Origin: JAKRSE01 sp943369295
GTDB lineage: Bacteria > Armatimonadota > Fimbriimonadia > Fimbriimonadales > Fimbriimonadaceae
Reading direction: 5' to 3'
Assembly: GCA_943369295.1 (NCBI GenBank)
Contig: CALRMU020000001.1
Span: forward strand, 1,219,791-1,283,790
DNA length: 64,000 nt
Shown here piece by piece: positions 1 through 8,585 of this stretch. The notes beneath the pieces are model-generated. The model saw only the letters and a program-made list of their open reading frames with translations, made no database searches and was not told where the DNA came from. How positions within the stretch are numbered: position 1 is the first letter of the stretch; each line of letters starts with the position of its first letter. Made by a program: the position numbers and the translations under genes.

Positions 1-1
1 T

Positions 2-139
2 TGGCGCATGCCTGGTGAGTTCATTTTCAATACCGATGGCGTTTTGGTTTGGGAGCACAGGCCGCGTCATGCCGGCGACCACTCCAGCGCAGAAACTTTG
101 GGCAAGGCTCTTAAGGCTGCCTCAGCTTCTTCGGCTTAG
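2..139 (+). CDS. C-terminal end of an AhpC/TSA-like (peroxiredoxin-fold) protein, partial
   Basis: An open frame enters from the left edge and stops at TAG 137-139. It encodes about 45 residues reading WRMPGEFIFNTDGVLVWEH followed by RPRHAGDHSSAETLGKAL. A Pro-Gly-x-Phe-Ile-Phe strand, an x-DGxxxW turn and a downstream AGDHxS motif resemble the last strand and helix of AhpC/TSA-type thioredoxin-fold proteins. The catalytic cysteine would lie outside the window. The gene converges on the FecCD permease gene and the two stop regions overlap by 18 bp. The family call is inference from a short fragment. Confidence 0.45.
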   Translation, partial: WRMPGEFIFNTDGVLVWEHRPRHAGDHSSAETLGKALKAASASSA

Positions 140-1120
140 CAGCCACAGAAGAATCGGCGCGCCCAGAAGGGCTGTTACCGCCCCGACTGGCAGTTCTGCG
201 CCCCGCTTGATCTGCTGAGCCGCCAAATCTGCCAGTACCAGCAGGCCGCCTCCGGCAAGGACGGAGCCAGGCAGAACGACCCTAAGGTCGTCGCCGACCA
301 GCTTTCGCACTAAATGAGGAGCAACTAAGCCCAGGAATGGAATGACCCCACAGGTGCCTACCGCAGCAGAAGCTCCGGCGGTCCCGACGGTCAGGACGAC
401 GGCCTGGACCTTTTTGACCTCGACTCCGCTTATGCCGGCCGCCTCTTCGCTTATGGCGATGGCATTCAGCTTTCGGGATTGAAGCCAAAGCAAAGGGCCA
501 GAGAAGGCCAAGACACCCCACAGAATTCCTCCCCGGCTCCATTCAGCCGGAGTCACCGAGCCCAGAAGCCAGCGAAGGATGGCATTGGTGTCTTCGCCTG
601 CGAGAATCAGGACGATGGAGACAAGGGCAGAAAGCAGGCTGCCCATCACGACCCCAGCAAGGAGAAGAGTTTCCACCCTGCGGCCGCCAGAAACTCTGGC
701 CAAAAGAAGAACCAAGCCCAGAGCTCCCATTCCTCCGACAAAGCCGAAGAGAGGAAGAGCGAGACCAGCCAGCATCCCAGAAAGTCCCGCCAATATGGCC
801 AGGGTCCCGCCGAAAGCTGCCCCACTAGAAACCCCGATGATATAGGGCTCAGCAAGGGGATTTCGGAAGAGCGCTTGAAAGGCTGCTCCGACCGCACCCA
901 GCAGCCCACCAGCGGCTAAAGCCGTGATCAGGCGGGGAAGGCGGATCTGCCAAATGATAAGATTTGTTGAATCTTGACCACCAGGACCAGCAAATAGCTG
1001 GCTGAGTATGACGCCTGGCGAGATGGCAACAGATCCTCCAACCCAGAGGTGAAGCAGGGCTGCCAGCAGCACAAATGCGGCTAGTCCTGCAAAGAGCCAG
1101 CCCCGGGCGGAGAGGAGCAC
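122..1120 (-). CDS. FecCD/BtuC-type ABC transporter permease
   Basis: A very hydrophobic protein of 332 residues with about nine to ten membrane segments. It matches the FecCD permease family, which imports iron-siderophore, haem or cobalamin across the inner membrane as a homodimer. Visible family motifs are RLPRLITALAAGGLLGAVG near residue 60, NPLAEPYIIGVSSGAAFGG near residue 88 and a CGVIPFLGLVAPHLVRKLVG coupling segment near residue 260. The start is GTG at 1120, because an in-frame TAG lies four codons upstream; no Shine-Dalgarno sequence is obvious. It stands alone: no binding protein or ATPase gene flanks it, since both neighbours run rightward. The substrate cannot be told from the sequence. 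Confidence 0.88.
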   Translation of the reverse strand: MLLSARGWLFAGLAAFVLLAALLHLWVGGSVAISPGVILSQLFAGPGGQDSTNLIIWQIRLPRLITALAAGGLLGAVGAAFQALFRNPLAEPYIIGVSSGAAFGGTLAILAGLSGMLAGLALPLFGFVGGMGALGLVLLLARVSGGRRVETLLLAGVVMGSLLSALVSIVLILAGEDTNAILRWLLGSVTPAEWSRGGILWGVLAFSGPLLWLQSRKLNAIAISEEAAGISGVEVKKVQAVVLTVGTAGASAAVGTCGVIPFLGLVAPHLVRKLVGDDLRVVLPGSVLAGGGLLVLADLAAQQIKRGAELPVGAVTALLGAPILLWLLSRRS

Positions 1121-1159
1121 AAAGTCAGACTACCACCCAGGGGTATCCTGACTGCTAAG

Positions 1160-2350
1160 TTGAGCGACCTTCCCCTCTCCAGCAGGGCTTCCTTCCTCAA
1201 ACCCTCACCGACTCTGGCCATGACTGCCCGAGCCAAGGCCATGAAGGCATCTGGCTTGGACGTCCTTAGCTTTGCGGCTGGGGAACCCGACTTTAACACT
1301 CCCGAGCCCATCTGCGAAGCAGCGATTGCCGCCATCGGTAGAGGAGAGACCAAATACACCCCCAGTGCCGGAACTCCTGCTTTGAGAGAGGCGGTTGTCG
1401 CGAAGCTGCTGAGGGAGAACCAGATTCATGCCAAGCCTGAAGAGGTTGTCGTCTCATGTGGGGCCAAGCATTCAATCGCCAACGCTTTATTGGCTGTCTT
1501 GGATCCAGGCGATGAAGTCATTCTCATTGCGCCCTATTGGATGACCTACGCCGACCAGATTCGCCTCGCCGGTGGTGTTCCGGTTGTGGTGGAAACCACG
1601 GCCGAACAGGGATTTGTCCCCGAGCTGGAGCAGATTCAAGAGAAGATCAGCAACCGCACCAAGGCTCTGATTCTCAACTCGCCCAGCAACCCGACAGGCG
1701 CTGCCTGGAACCGTGCCCAAATTAAGGGAGTCGCGGCTTTGGCCCTGAGGTTTGGCTTCTGGATCATTAGTGACGAGATTTACGAAAGGCTCACCTACGG
1801 TGGCTTTAAGCACGAAAGTGTGGCTGCCTTAGGTTCTGAAATTGCTGAGCAGACAATTACCGTTACGGGCTGCAGCAAAAGCTATGCTATGACTGGGTGG
1901 CGCATTGGTTTTGCCCACGCTCCTCTCAAGGTGGCCAAGCTCATGTCGTCGATCCAAGACCAAATGACCTCGAACCCGACGAGCTTTGCTCAGGCAGGGG
2001 CCATTGCGGCACTGAACATGGATGCCAATGACCTAGAAGCCATGAGAGCCGAGTTTGAGGCACGAAGAGACCTGATCATCGGCAGGCTCAACCAGATCCC
2101 TGGTGTCACTTGCCCCGTGCCTCAGGGAGCCTTCTACGCCTTCCCTGACATCAGCTCATTCCTGGGTGGCGAGATTCATGATGATGCAGCCTTGGCTGAG
2201 CATCTTTTGGAGAAAGCTCACTTGGCTGCCATCCCTGGCTCGGTTTTTGAAGGACCTGGACATTTAAGGTTCAGCTATGCCACAAACCAGGAAACCATTT
2301 CTCGCGGCATGGACCGACTTGCTGAAGCGCTGAAATCTATCGCTCCATGA
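1160..2350 (+). CDS. aspC: Pyridoxal-phosphate aminotransferase, aspartate aminotransferase type (class I)
   Basis: A protein of 396 residues of fold-type I aminotransferases. It transfers amino groups between amino acids such as aspartate and 2-oxoglutarate in the cytoplasm. Family marks are FAAGEPDFNTPEP near residue 40, LNSPSNPTGAAW near residue 172, the YERLTYGG region, and the PLP-binding lysine in TGCSKSYAMTGWRIGFAHAP near residue 238. The start is TTG at 1160; no closer ATG fits the conserved N-terminus. Its stop overlaps the start of the RNase III gene by 4 bp (ATGA), so the two are translationally coupled. Exact substrate range (Asp, Phe or prephenate) is not decidable here. Confidence 0.9.
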   Translation: MSDLPLSSRASFLKPSPTLAMTARAKAMKASGLDVLSFAAGEPDFNTPEPICEAAIAAIGRGETKYTPSAGTPALREAVVAKLLRENQIHAKPEEVVVSCGAKHSIANALLAVLDPGDEVILIAPYWMTYADQIRLAGGVPVVVETTAEQGFVPELEQIQEKISNRTKALILNSPSNPTGAAWNRAQIKGVAALALRFGFWIISDEIYERLTYGGFKHESVAALGSEIAEQTITVTGCSKSYAMTGWRIGFAHAPLKVAKLMSSIQDQMTSNPTSFAQAGAIAALNMDANDLEAMRAEFEARRDLIIGRLNQIPGVTCPVPQGAFYAFPDISSFLGGEIHDDAALAEHLLEKAHLAAIPGSVFEGPGHLRFSYATNQETISRGMDRLAEALKSIAP

Positions 2351-3051
2351 TCCCCAAAGACATCCCCGTTAAGAGTCCGGAACTCTTTCGCCTCGCCATG
2401 ACCCATAGGTCGGCGGCGAAAGATTCTGTCCGCGACTCTTACGAAAGACTCGAGTTCTTCGGGGATGCCGTTTTGGGCCTTATCATCGCGCAGTACCTTT
2501 ACGAAAATCACCCTGATTGGGATCAGGGAATGATGAGCAAGGCGAGGTCGAGCGTGGTTCAGGAACAGCCCTTGGCCGATACGGCCAAACTTCTTGGATT
2601 GGACCAATGTCTGATTCTTGGTCCTGGCGAGGAAATGACGGGCGGACGAACGCGTCCCAGCGTTCTCTGCGACCTTTTTGAGGCGGTGGTCGGGGCCGTT
2701 TACATCGAATCAGGCATGGAAAAGGCCAGATGGTTTGTGCTGGAACAGCTGCACCCGAATCTGATGGAAATCGGTACGGGCAACGTCAGCCCCCACGACT
2801 ACAAGTCACGTCTGCAGGAAACGGCTCAGGCTATCTGGCGCAAGGCTCCCAGCTATCACGTGGCTAGGGAAGATGCTTCTTCGGTCGAGCAGAGGTTCAC
2901 GGTTGAGGTCAGCTTCGATGGGGAAGTAATGGGAGTCGGCCGCGGTCGCAGCAAAAAGGATGGCGAGCAGCTGGCGGCGAGGGACGCTCTTGAGGTTATC
3001 GAGCGGGCTCAGCGGGCTCGGCTGATGGCCGAGATTCCTGATCCTTACTAG
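2347..3051 (+). CDS. rnc: Ribonuclease III
   Basis: A protein of 234 residues of the usual length for bacterial RNase III, which cuts double-stranded RNA in rRNA maturation and mRNA turnover. The signature YERLEFFGDAVLGLIIAQYL lies near residue 32 and the second acidic cluster DLFEAVVGAVYIESG near residue 109. The C-terminal dsRNA-binding domain starts at DYKSRLQE near residue 151 and ends with GRSKKDGEQLAARDALEVI. It starts with ATG inside the aminotransferase stop (ATGA). An aminotransferase-rnc pairing is not a standard operon, so co-regulation rather than shared function is likely. Confidence 0.95.
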   Translation: MIPKDIPVKSPELFRLAMTHRSAAKDSVRDSYERLEFFGDAVLGLIIAQYLYENHPDWDQGMMSKARSSVVQEQPLADTAKLLGLDQCLILGPGEEMTGGRTRPSVLCDLFEAVVGAVYIESGMEKARWFVLEQLHPNLMEIGTGNVSPHDYKSRLQETAQAIWRKAPSYHVAREDASSVEQRFTVEVSFDGEVMGVGRGRSKKDGEQLAARDALEVIERAQRARLMAEIPDPY

Positions 3052-3142
3052 TCTGGGTGCTTTTATTCAAAGAGTGGCCGGGGCTGCTCCCTGAGCCATC
3101 CCCAGCCACCCAAACTCAAAAGAGAATTGAAGTCATGGGTTC

Positions 3143-3161
3143 CACGGGTCCCCGACCCGTG
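3143..3161. repeat. Intergenic hairpin between convergent rnc and rimI
   Basis: Perfect 8-bp inverted repeat CACGGGTC-CCC-GACCCGTG. It lies between the convergent rnc and rimI genes. There is no T-run on either side, so it is not a classical intrinsic terminator, though it may stabilise 3' ends. Confidence 0.5.
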
Positions 3162-3188
3162 CAGGAAAGGCATAAAAACGTCACAAAC

Positions 3189-3641
3189 TTAAGGAAGCTC
3201 GTGAAGCCACATCACGACCGCGTCTTCCTTATTGTCCGGGTAGTACTTCTTACGAAGGCCCGCTTCGACAAACCCCATGGACCGGTAGAGCCCCAAGGCG
3301 GGAGCATTCCCAGCCCGAACCTCTAGAGTCGCGCAGACGGCGTCTTTCTCTTGGCCCCTGGCCAGCAGCTCAAGGACAATCTTGCGTCCCAGACCTTGCC
3401 CACGAAGCTCAGGGTCAACGGCGACATTGGTAATGTGAATCTCATCGATCAGGACCCAGGCGCCGCCGTAGCCAACCACCTTTCCATCCCCGATGAGAAC
3501 GACAAAGACGCTTTGTGGGTGAGTCAGCTCGGCGCGAAAGCTCAATTCAGACCAAGGAGCCGAATGGCTGGCTCTCTCGATTTCCAAAATCCTCTCAAGA
3601 TGAGATTCGTTAAGCGATTCGAAGCGCTGAGTTTTGAGCAC
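3189..3641 (-). CDS. rimI: GNAT acetyltransferase, RimI-like (ribosomal protein S18-alanine N-acetyltransferase)
   Basis: A protein of 150 residues of the GNAT fold. The sequence LERILEIERASHSAPWS near residue 15 and the acetyl-CoA loop DPELRGQGLGRKIVLELLARG near residue 77 are typical of RimI. The C-terminal part ALGLYRSMGFVEAGLRKKYY is the usual RimI ending, including GFxExxxRxxYY. RimI acetylates the N-terminal alanine of S18. It begins 3 bp downstream of livF on the same strand and is probably cotranscribed with it. Related GNAT enzymes with other targets cannot be excluded. Confidence 0.85.
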   Translation of the reverse strand: MLKTQRFESLNESHLERILEIERASHSAPWSELSFRAELTHPQSVFVVLIGDGKVVGYGGAWVLIDEIHITNVAVDPELRGQGLGRKIVLELLARGQEKDAVCATLEVRAGNAPALGLYRSMGFVEAGLRKKYYPDNKEDAVVMWLHELP

Positions 3642-3643
3642 CT

Positions 3644-4345
3644 TTAGCCTCCCAAGTAGAACTCTTTAACCCGTGGGTCGTGAAGAAGTTCCGGCCCCGG
3701 ACCTTCAAGCTGAAGGACGCCGGTTTCAAGAACGTAGGCTCTATCGGCGATCTCCAAAGCGCGGTGAGCGTTCTGTTCGACCAAGAGAATCGTTGTTCCT
3801 TCCTTCTTCAGATCCTTGATGATGTTGAAAATTTCTGTCACCAAGTTAGGGGCCAAGCCCATGGATGGTTCATCCAGAAGCAGAAGCTTGGGCCGAGACA
3901 TAAGGGCTCGACAGATGGCCAGCATCTGCTGTTCGCCGCCAGACATGGTTCCTGCGCTCTGCCAAAGCCTTTCTTTCACTCGGGGGAAGCGGAGCATAAC
4001 CTTCTCCATATCCGCGGCAATTTCGGCATCGTGGCGGATGTGGGCGCCAAGAGAAAGGTTCTCTTTGACGGTCATGTTGGTAAAGATTCTGCGGCCCTCG
4101 GGAGAATGGCCGATTCCCAGCTTGACGATCTTGTCTGGCGCAGTCTGGGTGATTTCCTGGTCGAAGAATTCAACCTTGCCAGTGCGAGGGCGAACCAGGC
4201 CGCTGATAGTGCGGAGCAGAGTGCTCTTGCCCGCCCCGTTAGAACCGATGATCGAGACGATTTCGCCTTGGTTCACATGGAGCGTGACCTGATTCAGTGC
4301 CTGGATCGCTCCGTAGTAGACACTGAGACCGGTGAGTTTCAGCAT
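3644..4345 (-). CDS. livF: ABC transporter ATP-binding protein, LivF type (branched-chain amino acid uptake)
   Basis: A protein of 233 residues with a full ABC nucleotide-binding domain: Walker A GSNGAGKSTLLRTISGL near residue 35, the LivF-specific GIGHSPEGRRIFTNMTVKENL near residue 77, signature MSGGEQQMLAICRAL near residue 134, Walker B LLLLDEPSMGLAP near residue 154 and the H-loop replaced by VEQNAHRALEIADRAYVLETG as in LivF. In characterised Liv systems LivF works with LivG and the LivH/LivM permeases. None of those genes is adjacent: rimI follows and gmhA is divergent. The partners must be elsewhere, or the protein has another role. Confidence 0.88.
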   Translation of the reverse strand: MLKLTGLSVYYGAIQALNQVTLHVNQGEIVSIIGSNGAGKSTLLRTISGLVRPRTGKVEFFDQEITQTAPDKIVKLGIGHSPEGRRIFTNMTVKENLSLGAHIRHDAEIAADMEKVMLRFPRVKERLWQSAGTMSGGEQQMLAICRALMSRPKLLLLDEPSMGLAPNLVTEIFNIIKDLKKEGTTILLVEQNAHRALEIADRAYVLETGVLQLEGPGPELLHDPRVKEFYLGG

Positions 4346-4366
4346 AGAGGGCTGGCAGTTTAACCG

Positions 4367-4987
4367 ATGGCAGGGGACCGCAATGGTCCGAAAGATAAAA
4401 TGGAACTAATGAAAGCTGCTGCCATCTTAACCCAGACCCTGCAGGCTCACCAAGAAACGCTTACGGCAATGCCGAAAATGGAGCCTCAGGTGCAGGCTGC
4501 GGCTGATCTGCTGATTGATTCTTTGCAGAACGGCGGGCAGGTTTTGGTCTGCGGAAACGGGGGCAGCAGTTCAGATGCTCAGCACCTTGTCGGCGAACTG
4601 GTCGGTCGATTTCTGACCGAAAGACGCCCGCTCCCTGCCATTGCGCTGGGTGGCTCAGAAGCGGCTCTGACAGCCATCGCCAACGATTACAGCTATGAGC
4701 AGGGGTACAGCCGTCAAGTGCGCGCCTACGCTCGTCCAGGCGACATCTTTATCGGAATCACCACCAGCGGCAACAGCGGCAACATTGTCGCTGCCGCCGA
4801 AGCGGCCAAAGCGGCTGGAGCCAAGGTGATTGGCATGACAGGAGAGGGTGGAGGCAGGATGAAGGAACTGAGCGATGTGCTGCTCAATGTGCCTTCTAAG
4901 CAGACCCCCAGGATTCAAGAAATGCACATTCTTTTGATCCACGTTTTGTGCGAAGCTGTTGATAATGCCTTCCCCATTGAAGATTAG
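4367..4987 (+). CDS. gmhA: Sedoheptulose 7-phosphate isomerase (phosphoheptose isomerase)
   Basis: A protein of up to 206 residues with a single SIS domain. It converts sedoheptulose 7-phosphate to D-glycero-D-manno-heptose 7-phosphate, the first step to ADP-heptose for lipopolysaccharide or S-layer glycans. Family motifs are VLVCGNGGSSSDAQHLVGEL near residue 60 and ITTSGNSGNIVAAAEAAKAAG near residue 130. ATG 4367 gives the longest form; ATG 4400 or 4409 (just before KAAAILTQTLQAHQ) fits the family length better and no Shine-Dalgarno decides. It overlaps gmhB, the next pathway step, so the pair forms an operon. It diverges from livF with very little space for promoters. Confidence 0.92.
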   Translation: MAGDRNGPKDKMELMKAAAILTQTLQAHQETLTAMPKMEPQVQAAADLLIDSLQNGGQVLVCGNGGSSSDAQHLVGELVGRFLTERRPLPAIALGGSEAALTAIANDYSYEQGYSRQVRAYARPGDIFIGITTSGNSGNIVAAAEAAKAAGAKVIGMTGEGGGRMKELSDVLLNVPSKQTPRIQEMHILLIHVLCEAVDNAFPIED

Positions 4988-5495
4988 AAGAGGCTGTCCA
5001 GCAGGGGACAAAGCTCCTTTGGCCGAAGGCGATCATAAAAAGATCGCCTTCTTTGATAGGGACGGTGTTCTTAACGAAGATCACGGCTACGTTCACACGA
5101 TAGAAAAGTTCGTATGGATCGAAGGTGCCCTGGAGGCTCTTGCTCGTTTCAATCGGGAAGGCTGGTGGGTTGTCGTGGTCACCAATCAATCGGGGATTGA
5201 AAGGGGCTACTACACCGAAGATGACCTTTTGATGCTGAGCGAGCGAATGGTGGAGCACACCCCCATCGACCTCATTCTCTACTGCCCTCATCTCAACGAT
5301 TGTCCCGCTCGCAAGCCAGGCACAGGAATGATTGAATCGGCCTTTGAGATTCTGCCCGGAATTCGGGAGGGAAGCTTCTTGGTCGGAGATAAGGGGACTG
5401 ATATTCTGGCTGCCGAAGCGGCTGGGCTGGTTGGACTTCACTTCGAGGAATCGATGGGGAATCTTAACGAGTTCCTGCGGGCTCACGGGTATTGA
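4965..5495 (+). CDS. gmhB: Heptose 1,7-bisphosphate phosphatase (HAD family)
   Basis: A HAD-IIIA phosphatase of about 176 residues. The nucleophile motif is FFDRDGVLNEDHGYV, the Thr/Ser motif VVTNQSGIERG, the conserved Lys-Pro in CPARKPGTGM and the acidic motif FLVGDKGTDILAAEAAG. It would remove the 7-phosphate of heptose bisphosphate, following gmhA. GmhB and related HisB-N enzymes carry a zinc loop of C-x-H ... C-x-C; here CPHLNDCPARKP keeps C, H and C, but the last Cys is Ala. ATG 4965 lies within gmhA; TTG 4959 and TTG 5019 are other possible starts. The order gmhA-gmhB supports the assignment. Confidence 0.87.
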   Translation: MPSPLKIRRGCPAGDKAPLAEGDHKKIAFFDRDGVLNEDHGYVHTIEKFVWIEGALEALARFNREGWWVVVVTNQSGIERGYYTEDDLLMLSERMVEHTPIDLILYCPHLNDCPARKPGTGMIESAFEILPGIREGSFLVGDKGTDILAAEAAGLVGLHFEESMGNLNEFLRAHGY

Positions 5496-5732
5496 GTTTT
5501 AAGCTTGGCAGAAAGCCATGGATGCCCGGCTCTGGCCCGAGCTTGCCAGGGAAGGGCAGTGACGCAGCCGGAGATTTGGTTTTTTTGAAGTGCGATATTC
5601 CCGGCCTTCTCCTCCTTCGTCGGAGCCAGACCGGGGCACCAATCCTTTTGATTTAAGCCAAGAGTTTCCTGCTGTCAGTGGCCGGTCTCGTCCGAACCTT
5701 TCAGGGAAGGGCAGGACATTTAACTCTAGAAG
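5496..5732. other. Intergenic region between convergent gmhB and trmFO
   Basis: About 240 bp with no convincing gene. The 13-mer CAGGGAAGGGCAG occurs twice in direct orientation, near 5547 and 5701. A run of seven T near 5580 follows no clear stem, so a terminator is not supported. Confidence 0.4.
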
Positions 5733-7052
5733 CTACAAAGCCTCAACCCACTCCTCAAAGGCTGCCCGAGCATTCTCCAGCTTCTTCGCCTTTCTCTCCG
5801 TCTTAGCCTTAGGAGGCAGTTCAGGATCGGGGAAGAGGCCCCAGTTGATGTTCATAGGGGCAAAATCGCGGTCGATTTCTTCCTGAAGATGAGTCAGTAG
5901 GGATCCGTAGGCGCTGGCTCGGGGCGGTGGAGCCAGCTCACCGCCCTTTGAAAGTGCAGCCAAGTGAGCGCCCAAAAGAATGCCGACGGCGGCCGATTCG
6001 ACATAACCTTCCACGCCCGTGATCTGGCCAGCGACGTAAAGGTCGGGGCGATTCTTCAGCTCAAACCAGGGAGTCAGTGCCTTTGGTGCTTCCAGATAAG
6101 TGTTGCGGTGAATTACACCCATTCTTACAAAGTCGCCGTTCTCCAAACCAGGAATCATTTTAAGAAGCTGAAGCTGAGGGCCCCACTTAAGTCGGGTCTG
6201 AAAAGCCACAAGGGAATAGAGAGATTTTTCTTTATTCTCTGGCCTTAACTGAATGACAGCCCAGGGGCGCTTCCCGCTTCTTGGGTCACGCAGCCCGACG
6301 GGTTTAAAGTTGCCAAATCTTAAGGAATCTCTTCCCTTGATGGCAATTTCTTCAATCGGCTTGCAGGATTCAAAATACTTAGGAGTTTCGAATTCTTTAA
6401 GAGGAGCCTTTTCCGCCGCCAAGAGAAAGTCGATAAAGGCTTCATACTCTTCTTGGTTCATGGGGCAGTTAAGGTAATCGTCTCCTTCGCCTTTATCGTA
6501 GCGAGATTGAGCAAAAATGACTTCGCGGTTGAGGCTGGATGCTTCGACCGTCGGACTGACTGCATCGTAAAAGTACAGGTGCTCTTGACCTGTCTGTCGG
6601 GCAAGCCATTGGCCTAAAGGATCTGTCGTTAAGGGGCCGGTCGCCAAGACCAGCTTCTCGCCTTTCGCCAGGATCTCTTCCGCCCATTCTGGCGTCATGA
6701 CCTCTTCAATAATTGTGATGAGAGGTTCTGCCTTGACTGCTTCTGTGACTGCCTGGGCGTAGAGGTTCCGGTCGACGGCCAAAGCCGATCCTCCCGGCAC
6801 ACTGTTTGCCTCCCCGGTTGTGATTACCAAAGACCCCAGGGCCTTCATCTCCGCCTTAAGCTGCCCGGCGGGGGTGGCGGGGTCTTGTGATTTAAAACTG
6901 TTGCTGCAGACCAGTTCGCTGTAAAGCCCGGTCTGATGGGCGGGGGTCATCTGCTTAGGTCTCATTTCGACCAGCTGACAGGCCACACCCCGTCGGGCTA
7001 GGGCCCAAGCCGTTTCCACCCCGGCAAATCCAGCTCCAACAATAGTAATCAC
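5733..7052 (-). CDS. trmFO: Folate-dependent tRNA (uracil-5-)-methyltransferase TrmFO
   Basis: A protein of 439 residues, normal for TrmFO, a FAD enzyme that makes m5U54 in the tRNA T-loop with methylene-tetrahydrofolate. The N-terminal FAD motif is ITIVGAGFAGVETAWALARR, followed by the family-specific EMRPKQMTPAHQT and YSELVCSNSFKS with its conserved Cys. Later family motifs are TGPLTTDPL, PMNQEEYEAFIDFL, FESCKPIEEIA and the C-terminal GQITGVEGYVESAAVGILLG. No functional partner is adjacent. TrmFO is typical of many Gram-positives and several diderm phyla rather than enterobacteria, which use TrmA. Confidence 0.95.
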   Translation of the reverse strand: MITIVGAGFAGVETAWALARRGVACQLVEMRPKQMTPAHQTGLYSELVCSNSFKSQDPATPAGQLKAEMKALGSLVITTGEANSVPGGSALAVDRNLYAQAVTEAVKAEPLITIIEEVMTPEWAEEILAKGEKLVLATGPLTTDPLGQWLARQTGQEHLYFYDAVSPTVEASSLNREVIFAQSRYDKGEGDDYLNCPMNQEEYEAFIDFLLAAEKAPLKEFETPKYFESCKPIEEIAIKGRDSLRFGNFKPVGLRDPRSGKRPWAVIQLRPENKEKSLYSLVAFQTRLKWGPQLQLLKMIPGLENGDFVRMGVIHRNTYLEAPKALTPWFELKNRPDLYVAGQITGVEGYVESAAVGILLGAHLAALSKGGELAPPPRASAYGSLLTHLQEEIDRDFAPMNINWGLFPDPELPPKAKTERKAKKLENARAAFEEWVEAL

Positions 7053-7182
7053 AGGGCTTCATTGTGTCGCTTTGTCATGGTCAGACTCGTGACTCAAGGC
7101 ATAGCTTGAAGGGGCACTGGACAAAGACGGGTAAGATTTAGGAGGGGCTCGAAGCCAAGGAATGGCATAGAGCAGATAAGTT

Positions 7183-8580
7183 ATGCGCAGGGATGCGTTG
7201 GTCTTGATGATTTTTGGCTTGGCTGGCGCCTCAATGGCGGTCCAGTCAACTAGTGCCGTCTTCTGCGTGGGGGCTGGCTTGGCCGCCTCGGGGCAGAACG
7301 GCAGACTGCAGCTTCACGAGACCTCAACTGGATCTCTGCTGATGGATCGGCCCATTTCGGGCACCCCTGTCGATGCCGCCGCTTCTGAAATCGGCGCAGC
7401 CTGGCTGGTAAAGACTCCCATCGGGCACTCGGTCGAAATTCGCCTCCCTTCAGGCTCTGTAGCCTCCTACCCGGTGCGAGCTGGGGCAGAGAGAATAGCC
7501 TGGGTTGGCCCTTGGCTGGCTGTCCTTTCTGATCAAGGAGGCAGTCTGATGGAGCCAGGCACTGGTTCAGTTCAGGACCCGAGCCGTATTCTCCCCAACG
7601 ATATTGCCGCCCACTTTGAATCCAGCTTTATCGAAGCTGGTTCTGAGGGCATGGTCGCTTTTGTCCGTCCTTACGGACTGACTGATGTTGAAGGGGGGCG
7701 CAGAACCACCAGTCTCGTCAGCCTTTTTCAGACAACAGGTTCAAATTGGCGGCCTTTGGGGCGAACCCTCACCATGGCCCCCAGGTATCGATCGATAACT
7801 GGGGCTAGGTTCGATGGCCAGGGCAGGTACCTAAGTTCTCAATTCACTATGTCGAGCCTGCGCTTGACCCTGGATGAAGCTGGTGTGGTCGCATTGGAGG
7901 AAGACGGCCTCTTGAAGGTTCCCATGCTGCAGCCTGTATGGCAGCCGCAAAGAGTGCCCCTAAATGGCCCTCCTCCCAGCTGGACCGAGCCGATTGCGGC
8001 GGCAAGCGGAAGGCTTTTCAGGCTGAGCCAGGGCCGACTGATTTCGCACAATTTGGCTTCGGGTGGTTTGGAAGGCTGGCTTCCAGCGGGGAAGAGCTTT
8101 GTTCCTCAGGGTCTGACATCGGCCGATGGAAGGCTTTATGTTCTGGAAAGGAGCGGGCCTCTCAGCCTCAACCCGAACAGCCAAGGACAGAAAGAGCCAT
8201 TTTTCAGGTTTAGCATGGCTCCCCAGTCCATGACCACAGAACAGGACACATTGGTTAAGGAATTAGAAAGCTGGATCGGGGTTCCTTATCGGCTCGGCGG
8301 CAACGATAGAAAGGGAATCGACTGCTCCGGATTGGTGGTCCAGACCTACCTTAAGCTGGGGATGAAGCTGCCGAGAACTTCGGCGACCCTCAGGACCACG
8401 AATATGGGAACGGTCGTCACGGATGGTCTTCGGCCTGGCGATGTGATCTGCGTTCCTGGCCACGTGGCGATCTATGTGGGAGGCGACATGGTGATTGAAG
8501 CCTCTTCAAAGATGGTTAAAAAGAACCCAATCTGGCGCTTTAGAGACGTGGTGGTCAGGAGATTCCTGCGGCTGCCTTAG
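7183..8580 (+). CDS. Exported NlpC/P60 cysteine hydrolase with N-terminal propeller-like region
   Basis: A protein of 465 residues. A short signal peptide (MRRDALVLMIFGLAGASMA) is followed by about 320 residues of irregular beta-rich repeats with no recognised domain, then a C-terminal NlpC/P60 domain from about residue 355. The catalytic Cys is in KGIDCSGLVVQTY, the His in VPGHVAIYVGGD and the third residue in the following VIEASS strand. Such enzymes cut D-Glu/meso-diaminopimelate bonds of peptidoglycan stem peptides outside the cytoplasm. The N-terminal part may position the enzyme on the wall; that is inference. It converges on trpE and no operon partner is seen. Confidence 0.85.
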   Translation: MRRDALVLMIFGLAGASMAVQSTSAVFCVGAGLAASGQNGRLQLHETSTGSLLMDRPISGTPVDAAASEIGAAWLVKTPIGHSVEIRLPSGSVASYPVRAGAERIAWVGPWLAVLSDQGGSLMEPGTGSVQDPSRILPNDIAAHFESSFIEAGSEGMVAFVRPYGLTDVEGGRRTTSLVSLFQTTGSNWRPLGRTLTMAPRYRSITGARFDGQGRYLSSQFTMSSLRLTLDEAGVVALEEDGLLKVPMLQPVWQPQRVPLNGPPPSWTEPIAAASGRLFRLSQGRLISHNLASGGLEGWLPAGKSFVPQGLTSADGRLYVLERSGPLSLNPNSQGQKEPFFRFSMAPQSMTTEQDTLVKELESWIGVPYRLGGNDRKGIDCSGLVVQTYLKLGMKLPRTSATLRTTNMGTVVTDGLRPGDVICVPGHVAIYVGGDMVIEASSKMVKKNPIWRFRDVVVRRFLRLP

Positions 8581-8585
8581 GGCAC

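Noticed and set aside
3680..4363. Plus-strand open frame of 227 codons
   Set aside because: Antisense to livF, which has all ABC ATPase motifs; no support for coding on the plus strand.
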